From the NCBI GenBank assembly GCA_012270965.1, contig JAAXHJ010000083.1:1-47953 (forward strand): a DNA stretch of 47,953 bases. The letters run 5' to 3'. The position numbers and the translations under genes are program-made. Below, in pieces: positions 35,008 through 42,484 of the stretch. Within the stretch, counting starts at the first letter, position 1. Every line of letters starts with the position of its first letter. The stretch is from Candidatus Palauibacter poriticola (GTDB lineage Bacteria; Gemmatimonadota; Gemmatimonadetes; Palauibacterales; Palauibacteraceae). The notes under the pieces were generated by a model. That model saw only the letters and a list, made by a program, of their open reading frames with translations, ran no database searches and was not told the DNA's origin.

Positions 35008-36096
35008 ATGACGCTCACCGATTTCATCGACCGCCATTACCGCCACTTCAACGCGGCGGCGCTGCGGGCGGCCGCCCAAGCCTACCGCAACCTGATCGAC
35101 GGCGGGGGACGGATGCTCGTCACGCTGGCCGGAGCCATGAGCACGGCCGAACTCGGCCTCTCCCTGGCGGAGATGATCCGCGCCGGGAAGGTGCACGCGA
35201 TCTGCGCCACCGGGGCAAACCTCGAGGAGGACCTGTTCAACCTCGTGGCGCACGACCGTTACCGGCGCATCCCCGACTGGCGCGCGCTCACCGCGGCACA
35301 GGAGAAGGATCTCGAGCGGCGCGGGCTCAACCGCGTCACCGACACCTGCATCCCGGAGGCCGAGGCGTTCCGCGCGGTCGAGGCTCCGCTCAGCGAACTG
35401 TGGCGGGCGGCCGACGCCGCGGGCGAGCGCCGGCTCCCGCACGAGTACCTCTACCAACTGATCCGCGACCGGACCCTCGCGGACCGCTACCGGATCGATC
35501 CGGCCGATTCCTGGCTCGCGGCGGCGGCGGAGGCCGGCCTCCCCCTGTTCGTGCCGGGCTGGGAAGACTCCACGCTGGGCAACGTCCTCGTCGCCGAACA
35601 GCTCGCCGGCCGACTGGGCCGGCCGGGACCCGTGCACGGCGGCACGGAAATCATGGTGGCGCTCGCGGAGTGGTACGCGCGCGCGAGCACCGGCCGAACG
35701 ATGGCGGAGGCGCCCGGCATCGACGCCGACCCGGACGCAAAGCCGACGCCGTCGGACACCGGCACCGCCCCGAACGCAAAGCCGACGCCGGCCGACGCGG
35801 GCGCCGACCTGGACGCGTCGCCGGTCGGCCTGTTCCAAATCGGGGGCGGGATCGCCGGCGACTTCGCGATCTGCGTCGTGCCGATGATCCGGCAGGATCT
35901 GCGCCGCCGGTGCCCCTACTGGGCGTACTTCTGCCAGATCAGCGACTCCACCACGAGCTACGGGTCGTACTCCGGCGCCGTCCCCAACGAGAAGATCACC
36001 TGGGGCAAGCTTGACGTGGACACACCGAAGTTCGTCATCGAATCCGACGCGACGATCGTCGCCCCGCTCGTGTTCGGCTACGTCCTAGGCTGGTAG
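35008..36096 (+). CDS. Deoxyhypusine synthase-like protein
   Basis: 362 residues. Matches the deoxyhypusine/homospermidine synthase family: LAGAMSTAELGLSLAEMI, CATGANLEEDLFN, HEYLYQLI, VPGWEDSTLGN, GGGIAGDFAICVVPM and NEKITWGKLD, where Lys334 matches the catalytic Lys that takes the aminobutyl group from spermidine using NAD. Bacteria lack eIF5A, so the acceptor may be putrescine or an unknown protein. An insert of about 35 residues near 235-270, made of two 39-bp units (NAKPTP repeats), splits the domain at a loop. It stands alone between the amidase and surE. Confidence 0.88.
   Translation: MTLTDFIDRHYRHFNAAALRAAAQAYRNLIDGGGRMLVTLAGAMSTAELGLSLAEMIRAGKVHAICATGANLEEDLFNLVAHDRYRRIPDWRALTAAQEKDLERRGLNRVTDTCIPEAEAFRAVEAPLSELWRAADAAGERRLPHEYLYQLIRDRTLADRYRIDPADSWLAAAAEAGLPLFVPGWEDSTLGNVLVAEQLAGRLGRPGPVHGGTEIMVALAEWYARASTGRTMAEAPGIDADPDAKPTPSDTGTAPNAKPTPADAGADLDASPVGLFQIGGGIAGDFAICVVPMIRQDLRRRCPYWAYFCQISDSTTSYGSYSGAVPNEKITWGKLDVDTPKFVIESDATIVAPLVFGYVLGW
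35734..35811 (+). repeat. Two 39-bp tandem units inside the deoxyhypusine synthase-like gene
   Basis: Copies start at 35734 and 35773, share ACGCAAAGCCGACGCCG, and keep frame (13 codons). Confidence 0.75.
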
Positions 36097-36111
36097 GCCG
36101 CGCGGCCTCTG

Positions 36112-36165
36112 GACGATCGGTCCCGGGACGGTCGGTCCCGGGACGGTCGGGTCCCGGGACGGTCG
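36112..36165. repeat. 15-16 bp tandem repeat between convergent genes
   Basis: Three and a half units of GACGGTCGGTCCCGG. Each unit boundary forms the palindrome GTCCCGGGAC, so the stretch can fold into alternating hairpins and may serve as a two-way terminator for the gene ending at 36096 and for surE. Confidence 0.7.
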
Positions 36166-36170
36166 GCCGC

Positions 36171-37106
36171 CTATCTCCCGCCTTCCCCGCCCTCGAGGAG
36201 CGCCTCTAGGTTCCACTCCTCCAAGGCGTCGACGGTGGGTCGGTCCGTCCAGTCGAAGCGGAGCGGCGTGATCGTGACGAGGCCCTCGTTGTGCGCTTCG
36301 GTGTCGCTCCCGGCCGGGATGGGGTCCGGAGGCCCAAAGACGGGACGGAACCGGCGCCTTCCTTGGGCGCGATCCACCTCCTCCCCCGGTTCTTCGGCCA
36401 CCTCCTCGTAGTCGACACGGAAGTAGCTGCCGCCCATGGGCCGGGCCGCGATGCCGCGCGTCTCGGCCGCCGTCGCGACGGGGAAGTTGAGCGAATAGAC
36501 GATGCCGGTCTCAGGGCCCCGGCGCCGTAGTTCCGCGACGAAGCGGGCGACGACGCCGGCCGCGTGCTCGAATCCGTCCGGACGCCCGCCCTGCGAGGCC
36601 GCCACGGCCGGCATCCGCAGGTACGCCCCCATCATCGCGGCCCCGACCGTCCCGGACATGTGCGACACTTCACCGATGTTCGCGCCGATGTTGATCCCGC
36701 TCACGACGAGATCGAAGCCGGATTCCGGCGCGAGCGCACGGACGGCGAAGAGGACGGCGCCGGCCGGCGTGGCATCGACGCAGCTCCCCGCCGCCGAGGT
36801 CCGGACGCGGATCTCCTGGTTCAGGCTGACGCTCATGCTGGTCCCGCTCTGCTGGCCGCAGGGCGCGACGACGGTCACCTGGCCGACCGAGCGGAGCGCC
36901 GCCGCCAGCTCCCGAATCCCCGGCGACTCGATGCCGTCATCGTTGGTCACGAGGATGTGGTAGGGAGACGTATCGCCTCGAACCTCACGTGCCTCGTCCG
37001 CGTTTTCCGCGCCGCAGGCGAGGGTGCCGCACCAAGCGAGCGCGGCGAAGGCGCGGGCGCCGACCCGGGCCGGGTTCGACGGTACCGCGGCGTTCCTGGC
37101 GAGCAT
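36171..37106 (-). CDS. surE: SurE-type 5'/3'-nucleotidase with a lipoprotein signal
   Basis: 311 residues. SurE motifs: LVTNDDGIESPG (Asp56, Asp57), VVAPCGQQSGTSMS, VVSGINIGANIG and SGTVGAAM. The family removes phosphate from nucleoside monophosphates and is normally cytoplasmic and about 250 residues. Here the first 45 residues are an export signal (FAALAWCGTLAC, lipobox Cys31) plus an acidic linker, so this one should be periplasmic or surface-anchored, perhaps scavenging phosphate or nucleosides. GAGGGA ahead of the start, with an A8 tract further upstream (37122-37130). Confidence 0.88.
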   Translation of the reverse strand: MLARNAAVPSNPARVGARAFAALAWCGTLACGAENADEAREVRGDTSPYHILVTNDDGIESPGIRELAAALRSVGQVTVVAPCGQQSGTSMSVSLNQEIRVRTSAAGSCVDATPAGAVLFAVRALAPESGFDLVVSGINIGANIGEVSHMSGTVGAAMMGAYLRMPAVAASQGGRPDGFEHAAGVVARFVAELRRRGPETGIVYSLNFPVATAAETRGIAARPMGGSYFRVDYEEVAEEPGEEVDRAQGRRRFRPVFGPPDPIPAGSDTEAHNEGLVTITPLRFDWTDRPTVDALEEWNLEALLEGGEGGR

Positions 37107-37243
37107 AGGCCGTCCCTCACTGTTTTTTTTCTCCGGTCCGTTGCTCCGATGCTGCGGGATGGATTATTTTGTCCGGCAGCGAACCACGAAACCCGCAGCC
37201 TTTCCGCGGGACTCGACCGGGCTTGAGCCGGTAGAGGCGCAGC

Positions 37244-38941
37244 GTGAAGACGATCCCGAAACTGGCGGCGCTCGTCGTCCTGCTGAACGTGGTGCGCTAC
37301 ACCGTCGGCGGGTTCATCGAGGGGTTCACGATCATGGAGCCGATGCACCGTCCGCTGCCGCTCTTTCCGGAGGCGTTCGATCAGGACTTCTCGTCCACCG
37401 ACTTCATGATCTCGCTGGGGTACAACTACGCGATGTGGTTCGTCGCCGCCGTCGTATTCCACCTGTTGAACCCCGTGCTTCGAGGCTCGATCTGGGTCCG
37501 CAGCCTGAAGAGCTATCTGCTGATGGCGGCGTTTTTCTGCGCCGTGGCCGCCGTCTACATGAATCACTATGTGGAGGGGATCCGGCCCTTCTACTACTGG
37601 AGCATGGTGGACGCGCTCATCGTCTTCACCGTCGTGGCGCTCGCCAACGCGCTGCTCTATCCCCGGTTCTTCCGCGACCCGGCTGGGGAGCCCGTGGCAA
37701 ACCGTTCACGGCCGCCAAGGTCGGCGCAGACGCGATCCCTGGCGCCGCTCCTCCCTCTCGCACTCCTGCCGGCCTGCGGCGATGCCGGCGACGGATCGGC
37801 CACCGGCGCCGCCGGAACCTTGGACGGCCCGGACGTGGTCGTGAACGCCGTGACCGAGGAGGTGTTCACCGCAGGGTCTGTCGAGGGCGACGCCTGGGAC
37901 ACCTTCGGCAGCGTGGATGCGGTGGGCTTCGACGAAGAGGCCAACCTGCACATCCTCGACAGTCAGGCCGCCCGCGTCTTTATGGTCGGGCCGGACGGAT
38001 CGCTGATGCGTACGGCGGGAGGACAGGGTGAGGGCCCCGGCGAGTTCGACTCCCCCAGTGGGTTGATCGTCGCGCGCGACGGCTCCTACACCGTTATGGG
38101 GCTGATGCGAATCGACCTCTTGAACCCCACGGGCGAGTTCGTGCGACGCGTCGCGTTGGACCCGATGATGATGGCAGCGACCATGACCGACCTGGCGCTG
38201 CCCGACGGCCGCTTGGTGACCCGCATACGCCTCGGTCTTGGCGACGACGAGGGGCCGGGGGGGCGTCCGATTCACATCTTCCCACTTGACGGCACCGAGC
38301 CGGAAGTCCTCTACACCGCCTGGGATCTGCCGGGAGAGGAAGAGGATCTCGTCGAGACCGAACGCTCATCCGGCGGATTGATGATGCGGATATCGGCCGG
38401 CCGCGCCTTCGAGCCCCCCCTCGCCCGTGACGTGCTGACCGATGGCCGCCTCGCGCTGGTCGACTCGGTCGGCTACCGCATCAAGCTGATCGCTCCCGAT
38501 GGCCGCGTGACAGGAACGATCGAGCGCCCGATTGCGCCCCTCCCGGTCGACGAGGGAATCATGGCGGCCGAACGCGAGCGGTATCGCGAAAACACGGCGT
38601 CGCTCCTCGATTTTGGTGAACGATCCGCCCTTTCCTTACAGTTTGAGGTGGAGGGTGCGGAGGCCCTCCGCTTCGCCGACGAAGTACCGGTCATCGCCGA
38701 CATCGCGGTGGACTGGGAGGATCGCATCTGGGTGCTGCGCCGGGGTCCGACGGGTGACGACGACGGCCCCACCGACATCGTGACGCACGAAGGGGGCTAC
38801 ATCGGCACTCTGCCGCCGGATGGGCTGCGGACGCCGCACGCCTTCGGCCCCGGTGGCCTCATGGCCTACATCGAGACCGACGAGCTGGATGTGCAGACCG
38901 TTCGCGTGGTCAGGCTGACGGCGCTGGAGCCGTCACCGTAA
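37244..38941 (+). CDS. Four-helix membrane domain fused to a six-bladed propeller lipoprotein
   Basis: 565 residues from GTG 37244. Residues 1-143 are a small membrane protein with about four helices (near 7-24, 58-76, 88-108, 118-140). Then a linker and a second export signal, SLAPLLPLALLPACGD with lipobox Cys178, followed by a six-bladed beta-propeller (FDEEANLHILDSQAARVFMV, GEGPGEFDSPSGLIVARDGSY, ADIAVDWEDRIWVLRRG). Two signals in one frame point to a fusion of two genes that were once adjacent. An internal GTG at 37694, just after GGGGAG (spacing only three bases), could start the lipoprotein alone. Divergent from surE. Confidence 0.8.
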   Translation: MKTIPKLAALVVLLNVVRYTVGGFIEGFTIMEPMHRPLPLFPEAFDQDFSSTDFMISLGYNYAMWFVAAVVFHLLNPVLRGSIWVRSLKSYLLMAAFFCAVAAVYMNHYVEGIRPFYYWSMVDALIVFTVVALANALLYPRFFRDPAGEPVANRSRPPRSAQTRSLAPLLPLALLPACGDAGDGSATGAAGTLDGPDVVVNAVTEEVFTAGSVEGDAWDTFGSVDAVGFDEEANLHILDSQAARVFMVGPDGSLMRTAGGQGEGPGEFDSPSGLIVARDGSYTVMGLMRIDLLNPTGEFVRRVALDPMMMAATMTDLALPDGRLVTRIRLGLGDDEGPGGRPIHIFPLDGTEPEVLYTAWDLPGEEEDLVETERSSGGLMMRISAGRAFEPPLARDVLTDGRLALVDSVGYRIKLIAPDGRVTGTIERPIAPLPVDEGIMAAERERYRENTASLLDFGERSALSLQFEVEGAEALRFADEVPVIADIAVDWEDRIWVLRRGPTGDDDGPTDIVTHEGGYIGTLPPDGLRTPHAFGPGGLMAYIETDELDVQTVRVVRLTALEPSP

Positions 38942-38965
38942 GGCAGATTCCCTATCATATCGGCA

Positions 38966-38979
38966 GTCCGGGGCCGGAC
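38966..38979. terminator. GC hairpin between convergent genes
   Basis: GTCCGG-GG-CCGGAC, 25 bases after one stop and 12 bases from the end of feoB. No clear T-run; a weak terminator candidate for both directions. Confidence 0.3.
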
Positions 38980-38991
38980 CCCGCGCGGCTT

Positions 38992-40920
38992 TCACAGCAG
39001 CCGGTTCGCGGCCAGCGCTCCGACGTAGGCCAGCGCGAGCATGTAGCCGAACTGGGCCAGCGGCCATTTCCAGCCGGCCGTCTCCCTTCGCATCATGGCG
39101 ACCGTGGACATGCACTGCAGCGCGAACACGAAGAAGACGAGCAGCGCGACGGCCCCTCCGAAGTCCAGATCCCGCTGCAGCGCCGCCCTCAGCTCGAGAG
39201 ATGTCTCGTCGGTGTCCTCGATTCCGTAGATGGTCCCGAGCGTGCCGACGATGACCTCGCGCGCGGCGAGGGAGGAGACGAGGCCCACGCCGATCCTCCA
39301 GTCGAACCCGAGCGGTTCGATCGCCGGTTCGATCACCTGCCCCATCTGTCCGAGCGCGCTCTCCTCGACCGCGGGCGGGGCACCGCCGACCCGGGGGAAC
39401 TGAGCCAGAACCCAGAGGACGATGGTCACGGCGAGGATGATCTTCCCCACCCTCCGGAGAAAGACCTTGCTCCGGTCCAGGAGGCGGAGGGCGATCGTCC
39501 GCGGCGCCGGCATCCGGTACGGCGGCAGCTCCATCACGAACCCGGCGGGCTTTCCCCGCAAGAACGTGCGCCGGAGGAGAAAGGCGGTGCCGATCGCCGC
39601 GGCGAGGCCCAGCGCGTAGAGGCCGAGCATCGTGGCGGCCCGCGTCCCGACGAACGGCCCCAGGAGCGGACGCTCCGGGATGAACGCCGCGATCAGGAGG
39701 GCGTAGACCGGCAGCCGCGCCGAGCAGGTCATGAACGGGGCGATGAACATCGTCGCCATCCGGTCGCGCTCGTCCTCCACGGTGCGCGAGGAGAGGATCG
39801 CCGGAACCGCGCACGCGTAGGCCGAGAGGAGCGGCAGGAACGCCCGTCCCTGCAGACCGACCCTCAGCATCGTGCGGTCTGCGATCACCGCGGCCCGCGC
39901 CATGTAACCGGAGTCCTCCAAGAGCCCCAGGAAGAGGAAGAGGATGAGGATCTGGGGGAGAAAGACGAGGACGGAGCCTACTCCCGCCCACACGCCGTCG
40001 ATGAGGAGGTCGCGGAACCATCCCGCGGGCAGCCGCGCCGCAAGCCACTCGCCGGAGGAGGCGATGCCGAGTTCGACCCCGTCCATGATCGGCGTGGCCC
40101 AGGTGAAGATCGCTTGGAAGACAAGCGCGGCGAGAACGAGAAACACGGCCGGGCCCGCGATCCGGTGCAGGAAGAGGGCGTCCAGACGCTGCGTCAGCCT
40201 CGGTGGCGCGGCCGAGCGGTATTTCGCGGATGCGAGCGCGTTCCGGACCCCCTCGCGGCGGCGGGAGAGCGCGTCCATCGTCGGCAGCCCGGTTCGTCCG
40301 GCCCGGGAGCCCGACCCCGATTTCGCGACGGGCGCGGATGTGGCCGAGCGCACGGCCACCCGGTCCAGGAAGTCGGCGACCGCCTCGACGCCTCGCCCCG
40401 TGCGCGCGTCGGTCCGGACCACCTCGACGCCGAAGGCTGTGGCGAGCGCGTCGTCGTCCAGCGTGCCGCCCCCCGCCTCGAGTTCGTCCGCCATGTTGAG
40501 GACGAGGAGCGTGGGCCGTTCCCGTTCCAGCACCGGGCCCACGAGCATGAGCTGCGTCTCGAGCCGGGCCGCATCGACGATAAGCACGATCGCCTCGGGG
40601 GCCCGCAGCCCTTCGATCCGGCCTTCCAGCACGTCGCGCGTGATACGCTCATCGGGGGAGCGGGCCGAGAAACCGCTTACCCCCGGCAGGTCGACGATGT
40701 CCAAGTCGAGGCCCGAGGCGAAGCGCGCCCGGCCGACGTGCTTCTCGACCGTGACGCCCGGATAGTTCGCGACCCTCTGCCGCAATCCGGTCAGACGGTT
40801 GAAGAGCGTCGTCTTTCCCGAGTTGGCCGGTCCGATGAGGGCCACGACGGGCGGTCCGGAGGCGGGCGCGGCCGTGCCGGCTCGATCATCCGCGCGCGCT
40901 GGGGTCGCGACTGGGGGCAT
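38992..40920 (-). CDS. feoB: Ferrous iron transporter FeoB
   Basis: Fe(II) importer of the inner membrane. 642 residues. The G domain is at 24-190: G1 GPANSGKTT, G3 DLPG, G4 NMAD. The membrane part has the two Gate motifs: the first around LLSAYACAVPAILSSR, with its conserved Cys, and the core LLEDSGYMARAAV; the second around LVSSLAAREVIVGTLGTIYG. A Gly/Ser-rich joint (SGSGSRAGRTG) lies between domains. It is shorter than the roughly 770 residues of the E. coli form. Divergent from feoA with two Fur-like palindromes between them, so iron repression is likely. Confidence 0.95.
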   Translation of the reverse strand: MPPVATPARADDRAGTAAPASGPPVVALIGPANSGKTTLFNRLTGLRQRVANYPGVTVEKHVGRARFASGLDLDIVDLPGVSGFSARSPDERITRDVLEGRIEGLRAPEAIVLIVDAARLETQLMLVGPVLERERPTLLVLNMADELEAGGGTLDDDALATAFGVEVVRTDARTGRGVEAVADFLDRVAVRSATSAPVAKSGSGSRAGRTGLPTMDALSRRREGVRNALASAKYRSAAPPRLTQRLDALFLHRIAGPAVFLVLAALVFQAIFTWATPIMDGVELGIASSGEWLAARLPAGWFRDLLIDGVWAGVGSVLVFLPQILILFLFLGLLEDSGYMARAAVIADRTMLRVGLQGRAFLPLLSAYACAVPAILSSRTVEDERDRMATMFIAPFMTCSARLPVYALLIAAFIPERPLLGPFVGTRAATMLGLYALGLAAAIGTAFLLRRTFLRGKPAGFVMELPPYRMPAPRTIALRLLDRSKVFLRRVGKIILAVTIVLWVLAQFPRVGGAPPAVEESALGQMGQVIEPAIEPLGFDWRIGVGLVSSLAAREVIVGTLGTIYGIEDTDETSLELRAALQRDLDFGGAVALLVFFVFALQCMSTVAMMRRETAGWKWPLAQFGYMLALAYVGALAANRLL

Positions 40921-40933
40921 GGTGAGAAACTAC

Positions 40934-40948
40934 CGATAACGATTATCG
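40934..40948. promoter_or_regulatory. Fur-box-like palindrome 1
   Basis: CGATAACGATTATCG fits the 7-1-7 Fur pattern (TGATAATNATTATCA) with two changes in the left arm and one in the right. It lies 14 bp from the feoB start and 38 bp from feoA, so it could control both genes. Confidence 0.75.
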
Positions 40949-40951
40949 TTA

Positions 40952-40970
40952 GTTGAGACTGGTTCTCAAC
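40952..40970. promoter_or_regulatory. Fur-box-like palindrome 2
   Basis: GTTGAGA-CTGGT-TCTCAAC has perfect 7-bp arms and resembles the TTGAGAN5TCTCAA form of Fur sites. It directly follows palindrome 1 and ends 16 bp before feoA. Confidence 0.65.
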
Positions 40971-40986
40971 CAAGGGAGACGCTAGT

Positions 40987-41298
40987 ATGTTGAGCTCCGA
41001 CGGTCAAACCGGATCGAGGGTCAAGCGAGGTCGAGGTCAACCCGGCGTGAAAAACGGAAGATCCAACGGTTCCGCTACGTCGCTGATGGACGTGCCGCTG
41101 CGAACGGCGGTCGAACTCGAACGCATCGACGCACCGAGCGACGAGGTCGAACCGCTGCTCGAGCGCGGCATCCTGCCGGGCTGCCGGCTGCGCCGGATCC
41201 GCAATTCCCCCGCGGGAGATCCGGTCATCTCCGTCGAGGGCACCCTCCTCGCGCTGCGCCGCGAATCCGCCGCGCAGCTCTTCGTGCGCGAAGTGTAG
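40987..41298 (+). CDS. feoA: FeoA-domain protein
   Basis: 103 residues. AGGGAG eight bases ahead supports ATG 40987. Residues about 34-103 form the SH3-like FeoA fold (PLRTAVELERIDA, LLERGILPGCRLRRIRNSPAGDPVISVEGTLLALRRESAAQLFV). A basic 33-residue N-tail (GSRVKRGRGQPGVK) is extra. FeoA proteins help FeoB, probably at its cytoplasmic G domain. Here it faces away from feoB instead of preceding it in one operon. Confidence 0.88.
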   Translation: MLSSDGQTGSRVKRGRGQPGVKNGRSNGSATSLMDVPLRTAVELERIDAPSDEVEPLLERGILPGCRLRRIRNSPAGDPVISVEGTLLALRRESAAQLFVREV

Positions 41299-41385
41299 CG
41301 GGCCGCAGGACAAGCCCCGGCCATTCCGTCAATCCCCAGACTCGGCGGGCCACGAAGCGGTCGTAGCCAAATGGCGCTGCCAAGA

Positions 41386-41856
41386 CTAGGCATACGGCAT
41401 CACCGGCACCTTGCCGAGCAGGCGCGCGTAGACGGTGAGCGCGCCCCGATGGTGCGCCGTGTGGTCCGTGATCCCGTTCACGATCGCCCCTCGCGGTTGG
41501 CCTTCCATGATCCGCGGGTCGCCGATCGGCGCGCGGAGATCCTCGTCCGACGCGGACCCGATGATCTCGATCGCCCGGCCATAGGCCCGGTCAACCCATG
41601 CGATCGCCTCGGCCAGCGAAGTGACGGCCCGCGCCTCCTCGAGATGTCCTTCGAAGTCCATGTTCCAGCCGTCGCCGAACGCGCCGTCGACGAACCAGTC
41701 GACCGTACCGGCGGCGTGCGCCACGTGGCCGGCCACGGTGAAGACCTCCGGACTGGGCCCGAAACCCGAATCTTCCTCCGTGAACGTCTCAAGGGTCTTC
41801 TTGAACAGGTTCATGGACATGGTGAGGTTGGCGGTCAGGCGCTCGGCGTAGGACAT
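41386..41856 (-). CDS. DinB-family four-helix protein
   Basis: 156 residues from ATG 41856 with GGGAGCG ahead. The DinB/YfiT four-helix bundle is recognisable, with a possible metal triad: His in VAGHVAHAAGTVDWF and the pair in ITDHTAHHRGALTVYARLLG. Members are putative thiol-dependent S-transferases or damage-inducible metal enzymes; the role here is unknown. No partner gene is adjacent. Confidence 0.82.
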   Translation of the reverse strand: MSYAERLTANLTMSMNLFKKTLETFTEEDSGFGPSPEVFTVAGHVAHAAGTVDWFVDGAFGDGWNMDFEGHLEEARAVTSLAEAIAWVDRAYGRAIEIIGSASDEDLRAPIGDPRIMEGQPRGAIVNGITDHTAHHRGALTVYARLLGKVPVMPYA

Positions 41857-41923
41857 GGGCGCTCCCTGGATCTGTTCGGTGTTTATTCGGCATTCGGGAG
41901 CATGCATGCTGGTCGGCGCGTTG

Positions 41924-42338
41924 TCAAGCGAGCGGGGATCGACGGACGGCGCAGAGGAGGTGCCACCCGCCGCGGGGAGCGCACGCCGGGAGGGGGAAGA
42001 TCCTCAGCGGATCGCGGGCAGAAGCCATGGGCCGGCGCAGGATGCGCGAGACCGCGCCCGATGGATCGGTGCCCTTGATGGACCAGGCGGACGAATCCGA
42101 AAACGCGACGCCGCCCGACGGCAGCGCATCGAGCAGCAAGTTAGGTTTCAAATCCCCACTCCTCGCCGATCATGTCTTCGCTGTTGCCGATCCGCAGACC
42201 CTCGTCCTCGACCGGTGCCCACGCCTCCACGAGAACTCGGTCTCCGACCTCCTCCGAGGACATGTCGGAGCGCTGGATCGTGCGCCGGCCGCGGCCGAGC
42301 GAGCACCGCAACGAACCCGGCGGCGCACCGCGCGCCAC
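41924..42338 (-). pseudogene. Decayed fragments of a beta-propeller-type gene
   Basis: Two reverse frames overlap by a few bases. One (stop 42141-42143) ends GDRVLVEAWAPVEDEG and IGEEWGFET. The next (from TTG 42151) begins KPNLLLDALPSGGVAFSDSS and continues AWSIKGTDPSGAVSRILRRPM, a phrase typical of one blade of six-bladed propeller lipoproteins. It then runs into unrelated sequence and stops at 41924-41926. Neither part has a signal peptide or enough blades. Best read as remains of a truncated propeller gene; a pair of very short genes is less likely. Confidence 0.4.
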
Positions 42339-42484
42339 GGCTGAGGTTCGGTCGTGACATCCGCCCCATCTTGGCCTCCCTCCGTCGCAGCTTAGGTTGT
42401 CTTGGGGCTGTTCGAGTGTGAGCGCGGTCCGAGGCCCGTCTCCAAGGAGGCGATTCCGCGCTGCCTACTATGGAGGTAGTAGAT

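Noticed and set aside
37121..37130. T-run as a terminator
   Set aside because: It lies between divergent gene starts and no hairpin precedes it; more likely an A-tract upstream of surE.
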